IMG/VR virus record: IMGVR_UViG_3300005732_000007
Coordinates: 1-33,195 of that record
Direction: 5' to 3' (one strand)
Length of the DNA: 33,195 bases
DNA from: a virus
This document shows, one piece after another, positions 27,191 through 33,195 of the stretch; the stretch's first letter is position 1; each line of letters begins with the position of its first letter. The notes below the pieces were generated by a model. That model had not been told where the DNA came from and ran no database searches. It saw only the letters and a list, made by a program, of their open reading frames with translations. Both the position numbers and the translations under genes were made by a program.

Positions 27191-27586
27191 TTATACCTCT
27201 ATTAAATAAATTCTAAATTGTTGAACGCCATGCCTTGTTATCCCATCCGGATCAACGAAAGAATCAAGGCTTTCTTGATCAATACCTAGGCAATTATAGC
27301 CCAAAACAGCTAGCTCTTGTCTATGTAATGCTTGGTATATTGAATCTTGTATTTCGTTTATTTCCTTGTTGCCTCGATATTCACTCCAAGAGTGAACGGT
27401 TGCTAGGATATTGAATCCTTTTTTACCGTCAGTTTCCCACCCTGTAAAAACATCACTTTGACCGACAACCACATAAGGTGGCGGCGTGTATGGGTCTGTT
27501 TGTGGGATATGGTTATAAACATCATAAGAAATAGCATCATTTAGCTTTGTGTAAAATGCTTGAGGAAATAAAACAATAGCACTCAT
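27191..27586 (-). CDS. Tail completion protein (DUF3168)
   Basis: 131 aa: PQAFYTKLNDAISYDVYNHI, then PYVVVGQSDVFTGWETDGKK, VHSWSEYRGNKEINEIQDSI and DGITRHGVQQFRIYLIE. This is the order of DUF3168, a member of the tail-terminator class (lambda gpU, HK97 gp11-like fold) that stops the tube at the right length. It overlaps the HK97-gp10-like gene by 4 nt and precedes the tail tube. Confidence 0.88.
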   Translation of the reverse strand: MSAIVLFPQAFYTKLNDAISYDVYNHIPQTDPYTPPPYVVVGQSDVFTGWETDGKKGFNILATVHSWSEYRGNKEINEIQDSIYQALHRQELAVLGYNCLGIDQESLDSFVDPDGITRHGVQQFRIYLIEV

Positions 27587-28047
27587 TTATTAAAATCCTC
27601 TGTCACTTTGTCGGCTTCTGATTCTGTTATCTTATCAAAAGCGGCGCGGTTTTTCTCTACCGCAGGATTCAGCCACGGTCTCGCATAATTTGGCGAGCCT
27701 GTAGCCTCTGTTTTGCCGCCATATTCTAAGTACCTGCCATAGTCTAGCGACGTACCAACCGTGATCAAATCTGGCTTAATATCAACTTGAATAGATGCGA
27801 CTAAGCGCCCCGTGTCAGTGTTTGGCGCTGCACCTGGTTTAGATGCAATATGTTGATAAGCTGCGCCGCCTGCTCTGTACCTAGTCACATAGGTTCCCAT
27901 GGTTTGATCTTGAATTGATTTTATTGCATCAGTTCTTATCATTTGCCCGACTTCAATAGCGGCCTTAGTTGCTGCCTTGCCGTATCTATCAGCAAGTGTA
28001 GCAAGGTCTTTTTCAAGCTCTTCTAAGCCGTCAATTTCAAGCTTCAT
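27583..28047 (-). CDS. HK97-gp10-like tail/neck component
   Basis: 154 aa. LEIDGLEELEKDLATLADRY (first helix), ATKAAIEVGQMIRTDAIKSI, then PNTDTGRLVASIQVD and TVGTSLDYGRYLEYGGKTEA with PNYARPWLNPAVEKNRAAFD: these are the signature phrases of the HK97 gp10 family. Such proteins sit in the neck or stabilise the tail-head joint. It starts overlapping the head-closure gene (4 nt) and ends overlapping the tail-completion gene. Confidence 0.92.
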   Translation of the reverse strand: MKLEIDGLEELEKDLATLADRYGKAATKAAIEVGQMIRTDAIKSIQDQTMGTYVTRYRAGGAAYQHIASKPGAAPNTDTGRLVASIQVDIKPDLITVGTSLDYGRYLEYGGKTEATGSPNYARPWLNPAVEKNRAAFDKITESEADKVTEDFNK

Positions 28048-28382
28048 TGAGCAACGCCCTCTTCACAGTGAAGTTCTAGCCACCTATTGCGCTCTTCAAG
28101 GTTCAGTGGTAAGTGTATTTGAAACAACCTATCACCAAACTTAACGCGCATATTAGCCTCAATACCTGCAATGTATCTTAAAAACACGCGATGGGTGATG
28201 GTTGCGTTTAGCTGCATTGCTCGCATCCTTTCACCGCCTGATACGGGCTTTATCATGGCGTTAGGCGTGTGAATGGTAGTCCATGCAGTAGAGAACCCAC
28301 CTTGACCATCCGGTGTATTTGTAAGCTCTTGAATCTCAATTGAGTTCCTTAGCTTGCCAGCACTCAAATCACAGCATTTCAT
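28044..28382 (-). CDS. Head-closure (head-tail joining) protein, SPP1 gp16-like
   Basis: 112 aa: LRNSIEIQELTNTPDGQGGF, STAWTTIHTPNAMIKPVSGG, HRVFLRYIAGIEANMRVKFG, DRLFQIHLPLN. This is the Phage_H_T_join (SPP1 gp16 / HK97 gp7) beta barrel that plugs the connector after packaging. CCD at the N-terminus is unusual but not at a functional site known to me. The start overlaps the previous TAA (TAATG). Confidence 0.9.
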   Translation of the reverse strand: MKCCDLSAGKLRNSIEIQELTNTPDGQGGFSTAWTTIHTPNAMIKPVSGGERMRAMQLNATITHRVFLRYIAGIEANMRVKFGDRLFQIHLPLNLEERNRWLELHCEEGVAQ

Positions 28383-28939
28383 TATTCAACCTCTTCCCAT
28401 GTAAGAGCAAAAACACCTTCACTTGTTCCACTTCCTGTAAACCTATCAATAACCAAGTAATATATCCCAGCAGCCAATGATCTCTCCTCACCAATTCCGC
28501 CCGACACTGTTGATTGCTGGGCCGTTGACGACGCAGTTTTAGCACGTATAAATTCAACCGCCTTTCCAAGCGGCAAAGCTGCTGGCGTAAAGGTTCCGCC
28601 TGTGGTTATATTTGTCGCTGTTGGCACGTCCGGCGTAGTGCTAGCAAAGTTTACTTTATATATTGCAACATCATCACTAAAGGTTCCGCTTTCTGCCCCT
28701 TGCAAGTCCCTATAGGCTCTTAGCCTTAATGCCCCTTCATCGACGACTAAAGATTGTTTTCTTAATGTAAAGTCTTTGGCGCATTCAAATCTAAAAACTA
28801 AGGGCGTAGCCGCTATTGCAATCTCTTCACTTATTCTGTATTCACGCCCCGCTTTAAATGCTTCAGTTGAAGGCTCAATTCTAACTCTCGCTGTATCTGG
28901 GTCTCTGCTAGTTGCTAGTGTTGGGCTTGGGTTTGACAT
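28382..28939 (-). CDS. Beta-rich structural protein between connectors, unknown
   Basis: 185 aa: ARVRIEPSTEAFKAGREYRI, then FRFECAKDFTLRKQSLVVDE, VNFASTTPDVPTATNITTGG and GIYYLVIDRFTGSGTSEGVF. It is almost all beta, with no cysteines beyond one, and looks like a bacterial-Ig or jelly-roll module. It is inserted between the head-tail connector and head-closure genes, a place where decoration or capsid-surface proteins often lie. A capsid decoration or neck fibre is possible. No family named; the ATG directly follows the upstream TAA. Confidence 0.7.
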   Translation of the reverse strand: MSNPSPTLATSRDPDTARVRIEPSTEAFKAGREYRISEEIAIAATPLVFRFECAKDFTLRKQSLVVDEGALRLRAYRDLQGAESGTFSDDVAIYKVNFASTTPDVPTATNITTGGTFTPAALPLGKAVEFIRAKTASSTAQQSTVSGGIGEERSLAAGIYYLVIDRFTGSGTSEGVFALTWEEVE

Positions 28940-29527
28940 TTACATCACCACTAAATTAGTTTTATAACTAGCGACCATATCAGCCGCCCCGCTTTTATAT
29001 AAAGCCTGTGCCGCGTCACATTCGCCCCTGTGCTCGTACATGTAAGCAGCAAGATTTAACACGGCCATTTTAATATTAATCGGCACATCATTAATAGTTC
29101 CATATCCTGTGGTATATGTTACATCTAGCGCCAATTCATCACCATCAAAACTTATAGTCGGGAAGGTGTCAAAGCGAATAATAAACGGCTTACCCTTTAG
29201 TAAATCTGGTGTAACCGCTTCGCCATAGGCTAGTGATATATCAACCGTTGTCGCTGTATGCGAATAGGGCAGCTTAATATCTTCATTCAGCTTTGCGTCA
29301 GGTCGAGATAAGCTATGGCTTGTATCAGTCCCGTGATAAGGCCAAAAAATGGAAGTCATGCGCCTTTGTCTATTAATTAACTCTAGTTCTAAATAGCGTG
29401 AAATAGAATCCGTAGCGCTGCCAGACAATATGCTTATTAATGGATCGGTTTCAGACGTACCAACAAAGGCAGCAAACTCAGCCGCGGTAATAACACTTTC
29501 AATAGCGGTTAAGGGCTGGCTAATCAT
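28940..29527 (-). CDS. Head-tail connector (adaptor) protein
   Basis: 195 aa. LTAIESVITAAEFAAFVGTS, DPLISILSGSATDSISRYLE, ELINRQRRMTSIFWPYHGTD, then a beta insert (TVDISLAYGEAVTPDLLK) and the helix NDVPINIKMAVLNLAAYMYE with HRGECD. This is the gp6/gp15-like adaptor family (Phage_connect_1 / HK97 gp6) that forms the ring under the portal. The insert makes it longer than HK97 gp6. It overlaps the Lys-rich gene upstream by 4 nt. Confidence 0.85.
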   Translation of the reverse strand: MISQPLTAIESVITAAEFAAFVGTSETDPLISILSGSATDSISRYLELELINRQRRMTSIFWPYHGTDTSHSLSRPDAKLNEDIKLPYSHTATTVDISLAYGEAVTPDLLKGKPFIIRFDTFPTISFDGDELALDVTYTTGYGTINDVPINIKMAVLNLAAYMYEHRGECDAAQALYKSGAADMVASYKTNLVVM

Positions 29528-29817
29528 TTTTTATCACTCTGCTTTTTTGTTTTCTTGGTCTTTTTAGTTTCTTCTGGGCCAGTTACTTTTGTCTCTTTCG
29601 GGCCAGTTACTTTGGTTTCTTCATTCATAACCCTTAAAAAGCCTTTTTCTTTTAACTGTCTGTGATTTAAAAGACCTTCATCATAATCAATCACATCACC
29701 CTTTTTGTGTGACTGAGTGGTTTTTAGATAAGCCGCCTTTACGCCTGTTTCTTTTGTTTGGTCGCCTGCGATTTCTTGCGATTTCAGGCCGCCGCTTAAT
29801 GAAATTGTTTTAGACAT
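29524..29817 (-). CDS. Small Lys-rich protein with repeated tail, structural?
   Basis: 97 aa. The first 60 residues (MSKTISLSGGLKSQEIAGDQ ... HKKGDVIDYDEGLLNHRQLK) look folded. The last 35 are low-complexity (EETKVTGPKETKVTGPEETK, then KKTKKTKKQSDKK) with a duplicated TKVTGP(K/E)ET unit, also seen at DNA level. Similar small proteins sit after the capsid gene in many siphophages, sometimes as decoration or connector-adjacent proteins. It is the first gene after the capsid terminator. Function unknown. Confidence 0.7.
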   Translation of the reverse strand: MSKTISLSGGLKSQEIAGDQTKETGVKAAYLKTTQSHKKGDVIDYDEGLLNHRQLKEKGFLRVMNEETKVTGPKETKVTGPEETKKTKKTKKQSDKK

Positions 29818-29852
29818 GTCTCGCCCCTGTTTGGTTTTGATTAGTTTAGCAT

Positions 29853-29885
29853 AAAAAAAAGGGAGCTATTAAGCCCCCTTTTTTT
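29853..29885 (-). terminator. Rho-independent terminator after the capsid gene
   Basis: Minus strand: GGGGGCT-TAAT-AGCTCCC hairpin (one G.T pair) flanked by AAAAAAA and eight T. It follows the capsid gene by about 20 nt and precedes the connector genes. This allows a high level of capsid mRNA with partial readthrough. It is nearly symmetrical and could also act on the plus strand. Confidence 0.85.
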
Positions 29886-29904
29886 ATTTACCGATCACAG
29901 CCTA

Positions 29905-31146
29905 TTAAGGTGCAACCGTAAAGTCACCTTTAGCGAATGCTAGCGGGCGATTGACTGCAATTGTGTAGCGCTCTTCACCAAGAATAGCGACGGCGTTTTT
30001 AACAAAGTAATCAGTATGTGATTCGCTTACACGAATAGACACTGATTCGCGGTCATACACTTTAGCGCCCATAGTCCAGTCACCAATCAAGAATTCACCA
30101 ACCGTCATAGCGTTAGTGATTACAACCGGAATACGCCAAACCTCGGACGGCTCCGCACTTGTCGCTGCATTAGAAACAAGCAAGTAATGCCCGTCGGTGG
30201 CTTTTGCTGTTTCCAGTGTTTGCCAATCAACCGGATTCATTACAAGGCCGTTAACGTTGTAATACTCGTTAACTTGCAATTGAGTTTTAGCTGCTCGAAT
30301 ATGGTCAATCATGGCACCTGGCAAATCTGCCGCAGTTGTGCCCGATGCAATCTGGCCGATATCATTAATGGCCGCGTCATTCATGATTCCGGTCATATTC
30401 TGACCTGTACCATCACCAAATAACAATTGATCATCAGACTCTAGCTGTAAGCCGTATGTCAACTCGCTATCAATCAAGCCCTGCAACATAGGCGCATCAG
30501 ATAACACTTGGCGCGACGCTGGTACCCAATGGGCAATAGTCGAGATATTAACGACAACAAGCTCCCATGTAAGGTCTGATTGCTTTTTGGCTACAAACTC
30601 ACCTTCACCAATGCCAGCAACCGTGCCTTGTGGCGCCGCATTACCAGTGCCCGCAGTTTGTCGCATGATTTCAACGCTGTTTGACGTGGTCGGCACAGAC
30701 GGAATTAAGTCACGGATTCGAAGCTGACGCATCCCGCCGATTGAGCGGTATACTTCTGGGTCACGATCCGCACGAACCAGCGCACCTGCTGACGCTGCCA
30801 AAGATGAAATATCTTTGATTTCAACATCATTTACAGTGCGCCCATTATTTGACTTGTAGTTTTCTGACTCTACAAACTTCGCACCTAAAGTTTTGCGCTC
30901 AATAGGCACTTGACCGCCATAGTTTCGCTTTTGCTCTAGCTGCATTTCGATCAATTTAGCTTCTAGTTGCTTCCAAGATTTAACTTGCTCAGCCTGTGCC
31001 GCTAAAGCTTCTTCAAGTGCGGCTTTTGTTTCTGCGTTAGCTTCGCCTAGCTCTTTAACTTCGGCTTCGTGCTTGGCTTTAAACTCAACAATGCTTGCGC
31101 CTGACTGTTTTAGCTCTTCAAGCAATTCTAATAATTTAGGGTCCAT
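29905..31146 (-). CDS. Major capsid protein (HK97 fold)
   Basis: 413 aa. Residues 1 to about 75 are a coiled delta/scaffolding segment (LLELLEELKQSGASIVEFKA, EALAAQAEQVKSWKQLEAKL), likely removed by the protease encoded upstream. The capsid domain opens near ALVRADRDPEVYRSIGGMRQ and LRIRDLIPSVPTTSNSVEIM, then AHWVPASRQVLSDAPMLQGL, and GDGTGQNMTGIMNDA ends the A/P-domain stretch. The C-terminal part VRVSESHTDYFVKNAVAILG-like (SIRVSESHTDYFVKNAVAIL) and EERYTIAVNRPLAFAKGDFT are the standard HK97-type ending. No separate scaffold gene is present, as in HK97. Confidence 0.95.
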   Translation of the reverse strand: MDPKLLELLEELKQSGASIVEFKAKHEAEVKELGEANAETKAALEEALAAQAEQVKSWKQLEAKLIEMQLEQKRNYGGQVPIERKTLGAKFVESENYKSNNGRTVNDVEIKDISSLAASAGALVRADRDPEVYRSIGGMRQLRIRDLIPSVPTTSNSVEIMRQTAGTGNAAPQGTVAGIGEGEFVAKKQSDLTWELVVVNISTIAHWVPASRQVLSDAPMLQGLIDSELTYGLQLESDDQLLFGDGTGQNMTGIMNDAAINDIGQIASGTTAADLPGAMIDHIRAAKTQLQVNEYYNVNGLVMNPVDWQTLETAKATDGHYLLVSNAATSAEPSEVWRIPVVITNAMTVGEFLIGDWTMGAKVYDRESVSIRVSESHTDYFVKNAVAILGEERYTIAVNRPLAFAKGDFTVAP

Positions 31147-31149
31147 GAT

Positions 31150-31779
31150 TTACACCTTTAATGCGTCATTTAGATTTAATAATACTGATTTAATTTCGTC
31201 TAACTCGTTGCTATTATCTGCATCACGCAAACATTTAAAGCCGCCACTTATTAAGCTTTTAGCTTCTTTTCTTGAAAGGCCCGCATCACGCAAGGCACTT
31301 TCTATAACTCTTTTTAATTCTGCCGAATCCATAGATTTAACAGAAGTAATTAATGCTTTCTCATTCATTGGGAACGAGACAAGCGAAACCTCGAATAAAT
31401 CAAGGTCTTTGATAATTCGTATGCCGTCGTCGTTATAGTCGGCTTCTTTTGTAGAGTAGCCAATTGACATCGAGTCAATAACGCCATCACCAAGTAAAAT
31501 AGTCGCATCTTTGCCCATGGTTGTCTCTGACAATTGAGCCTCAATATAAAGGCCGCTTTCACGCTCCTCTAATAGCGTAGGTCGTCCGATTGGCATATGC
31601 ATGTCGTGCTGCCACAATACCTTTACTTTGTCGCCACGATCCGCAAGCGTTCGACCAAAAGCGCCTTTTACAATAATATCGCCGCCTCTGTCTAAGTCGG
31701 TAGTGCTAGCAAAGCCAGTAAAGATGCCTTTTGAAGCGTCCACTTTATCAGCCTTAAATTGTAATTGCTTATGTTCCAT
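31150..31779 (-). CDS. Prohead maturation protease (HK97 gp4-like, S78)
   Basis: 209 aa. GIFTGFASTTDLDRGGDIIV is the typical opening; H58 in VLWQHDMHMPIGRP is the likely catalytic His, S104 or S106 in VIDSMSIGYST the Ser, and E131 in LFEVSLVSFPMN the acid. After about residue 150 comes a helical tail, presumably autoproteolysed. It cleaves the delta domain of the capsid protein encoded directly downstream (3-nt gap). It lacks fusion to the capsid protein. Confidence 0.93.
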   Translation of the reverse strand: MEHKQLQFKADKVDASKGIFTGFASTTDLDRGGDIIVKGAFGRTLADRGDKVKVLWQHDMHMPIGRPTLLEERESGLYIEAQLSETTMGKDATILLGDGVIDSMSIGYSTKEADYNDDGIRIIKDLDLFEVSLVSFPMNEKALITSVKSMDSAELKRVIESALRDAGLSRKEAKSLISGGFKCLRDADNSNELDEIKSVLLNLNDALKV

Positions 31780-31811
31780 TGGTTAGCCTCAAATCATTTT
31801 AAAAAATTATA

Positions 31812-32591
31812 CTACAAAATAAATACAACTGCACAACGGCAATTAATCACGTTTTTTGCGCTGCCTGCGGGGTCACCTGGATACATTAAGTTTTCACCGC
31901 CAACTTTAAAAGGTTCGTGCATATCAACGATTTGCCCGTTGGCCTCTCTGTGATCTTTCCTTGTTCGCTCTCCACTAGCAGAAACCCATTGTCGCCTCAT
32001 GGTTAAGCCTGCAGCATTTGCTGTGCCTTGTGCTGTTACGTTGGCTGCTTGGTGGCTTTCTGTTCTTGCTATGGTTTGCGCTCTGCTTGCGCTCTTTGTG
32101 GGGGCAACTAAATAAACCAACCTGCCTATTTCTAATTCTGATAGCCCATCAGTAACGCCCTGACTGATAACATTGTTTATATCATCAAGCGTAGTGCCTG
32201 TTATCTGAGTTATTTTCAAGCCGCCGTACTGCCTTAAAAAATCAACCATTATAGCGTCTGCGGTTGGTGTGCCTTCCACCTCTACCAACTTCAGCTCCAT
32301 TATAAGGCGGCTGTGCTTGGCTGTATCGATTAGCGTGTCTTGTGTTGCTTGGCCGCTTTCGTTCCAAAGCTGCAAAAGAATTCGGCTCATTCGTTTTTCG
32401 TGTTCAGGCCTTATTGAATCGACAGGAAGAAACGCGCCCTTCTCCACATTTCGCGCCGCCTGCCTCATGGCTCTGGCGATTTCCTTGCCTATTCTGCGCT
32501 GATATTTAGCAACCATACGATCAAGAATAATCTCTTGTAGTCGCTGTTGCTGGCGCGGGCTTCTGCCGTTTATTGTTTTAGGCTTTGCCAT
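31812..32591 (-). CDS. Head morphogenesis protein (Mu gpF / SPP1 gp7-like)
   Basis: 259 aa from the ATG at 32591 (MAKPKTINGRSPRQQQRLQE), because AAGGGCG lies upstream and a longer form would lie deep in the portal gene. A basic helical N-terminus precedes VYLVAPTKSASRAQTIARTE, which begins the MuF domain; then SHQAANVTAQGTANAAG, QWVSASGERTRKDHREANGQ, MHEPFKVGGENLMYPGDPAG and the final NVINCRCAV are signature MuF phrases. This minor capsid protein helps portal incorporation. It overlaps the portal gene by 14 nt. Confidence 0.9.
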   Translation of the reverse strand: MAKPKTINGRSPRQQQRLQEIILDRMVAKYQRRIGKEIARAMRQAARNVEKGAFLPVDSIRPEHEKRMSRILLQLWNESGQATQDTLIDTAKHSRLIMELKLVEVEGTPTADAIMVDFLRQYGGLKITQITGTTLDDINNVISQGVTDGLSELEIGRLVYLVAPTKSASRAQTIARTESHQAANVTAQGTANAAGLTMRRQWVSASGERTRKDHREANGQIVDMHEPFKVGGENLMYPGDPAGSAKNVINCRCAVVFIL

Positions 32592-33195
32592 AAGCGCCCT
32601 TGCTTTCGTCTTCTGGACTTCCTTGTGGTTCATCCAAGTCAAAGCTAGACGGCACCAGACCGGACGCAATATAGCCTACTGCGTATTCTGGGCGGTCATC
32701 TAACCCCAATTCTAATTTTTTATTTATATCAGACATTGGCACACCTAGCGCGTGAAGCTTTCCAGCCGCTTCTAGCTTTTCTGTAATCTTGGTTTGTAGC
32801 GCTTTAACATTGGTAATGTCATAAACCATGCGAACGCCGTCGCCATAGTCTGAGGCTAACTGCCTGTTAAACTGAGGCTGCAACAAATCAAGCTGTGGAA
32901 TAATTGTATTTTCCCACAAAGCTTTATTCATTGCGTCAGCATTGGCTAGGTTAACGTCTTCGGTCATACCAAGGTTAGCAAGCGACATACCGAAGGCCGC
33001 GCAAATCTCTGTCCAGACCGCACGACGCGACGCGACGAAATCAAGCTCTACGGCAGTTTGGTTTAGCTGCTGAATATCGGCGTTTGTAATTAATGCTTTT
33101 CTTGCGTTTTTCGGGCCTTCCTGCTGTTTTTTATATTGCTCTTTAATGCTACTGACTTGTTCTGCTTGCGCGTTTTCTGGGAGCTTTATATTAAT
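32578..33195 (-). CDS. Portal protein, C-terminal part (continues across the junction)
   Basis: The frame enters from the right edge, is in register with the copy at 1-68, and reads on through RRAVWTEICAAFGMSLANLG, a typical portal stem/clip segment, to YAVGYIASGLVPSSFDLDEP and the stop at 32578. It has no real start in this piece; the ATG at 32988 is internal. Together with 1-737, it makes a 428-aa HK97-type portal. See the left part for the role. Confidence 0.93.
   Translation of the reverse strand: MNIKLPENAQAEQVSSIKEQYKKQQEGPKNARKALITNADIQQLNQTAVELDFVASRRAVWTEICAAFGMSLANLGMTEDVNLANADAMNKALWENTIIPQLDLLQPQFNRQLASDYGDGVRMVYDITNVKALQTKITEKLEAAGKLHALGVPMSDINKKLELGLDDRPEYAVGYIASGLVPSSFDLDEPQGSPEDESKGAYGKA
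33128..33195. repeat. Direct terminal repeat, right copy
   Basis: Exact copy of bases 1-68. It lies inside the portal coding frame, and the codon phase is the same in both copies, which supports joining the two ends. Confidence 0.95.

Noticed and set aside
1-33195. tRNA genes, CRISPR arrays, insertion sequences, integrase or att sites
   Set aside because: No cloverleaf candidates, spaced repeats, transposase motifs or Tyr/Ser recombinase signatures were seen on either strand. Small tRNAs cannot be fully excluded without a covariance search.

Overview
This window is a complete or near-complete genome of a tailed double-stranded DNA phage (Caudoviricetes, long non-contractile tail). The first 68 bases recur exactly as the last 68, and the portal gene, which runs off both ends, joins in frame across that overlap. 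The window is therefore one circular (or circularly permuted) unit of about 33,127 bp. The base composition is AT-rich. Together with a lambda-Cro-like regulator, a DUF1376/YdaU-type replication protein and RecE/RecT-type recombination genes, this suggests a gammaproteobacterial host. The exact host cannot be read from the sequence.

Layout. Two divergent promoters at about 14.03-14.12 kb split the map. Rightward (+) lie a triple helix-turn-helix protein, small accessory genes (14.1-16.3 kb) and a recombination block: RecE-like exonuclease, RecT-like annealase and a coiled-coil protein (16.7-19.7 kb). Leftward (-), running from 14.0 kb down to 1 and on through the junction from 33.1 to 19.7 kb, the order is: small HTH regulator and DUF1376 replication protein; about 20 small early/middle genes, including a beta-clamp-like protein and a RuvC-like resolvase; lysis (amidase, holin) with an SPFH/band-7 gene; small membrane proteins; terminase; portal; MuF-like protein; protease; HK97-type capsid; connectors; tail tube; frameshifted tail chaperone; tape measure; tail tip; and fibre genes. 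A Cro-like repressor gene (16.4-16.6 kb, -) sits alone between two oppositely oriented terminators.

Regulation. A palindrome of the form TTAAY-N4-RTTAA recurs in at least six intergenic regions (4.7, 6.8, 9.6, 12.35, 16.6-16.7 and 18.5 kb). It almost always overlaps a plausible sigma70-type promoter, and it clusters most densely in front of the cro-like gene. The simplest reading is a phage-wide regulon with dispersed operators bound by the Cro-like protein.

Other points worth attention are a textbook -1 slippery heptamer in the tail chaperone genes and an in-frame amber codon in an otherwise intact SPFH gene. The tail-tip protein has a four-cysteine spacing like the Fe-S site of lambda gpL and a polyglycine-rich C-terminus. 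A mini beta-clamp-like protein ends exactly like bacterial DnaN. No integrase, no S24-type CI repressor, no tRNA and no CRISPR array was seen.
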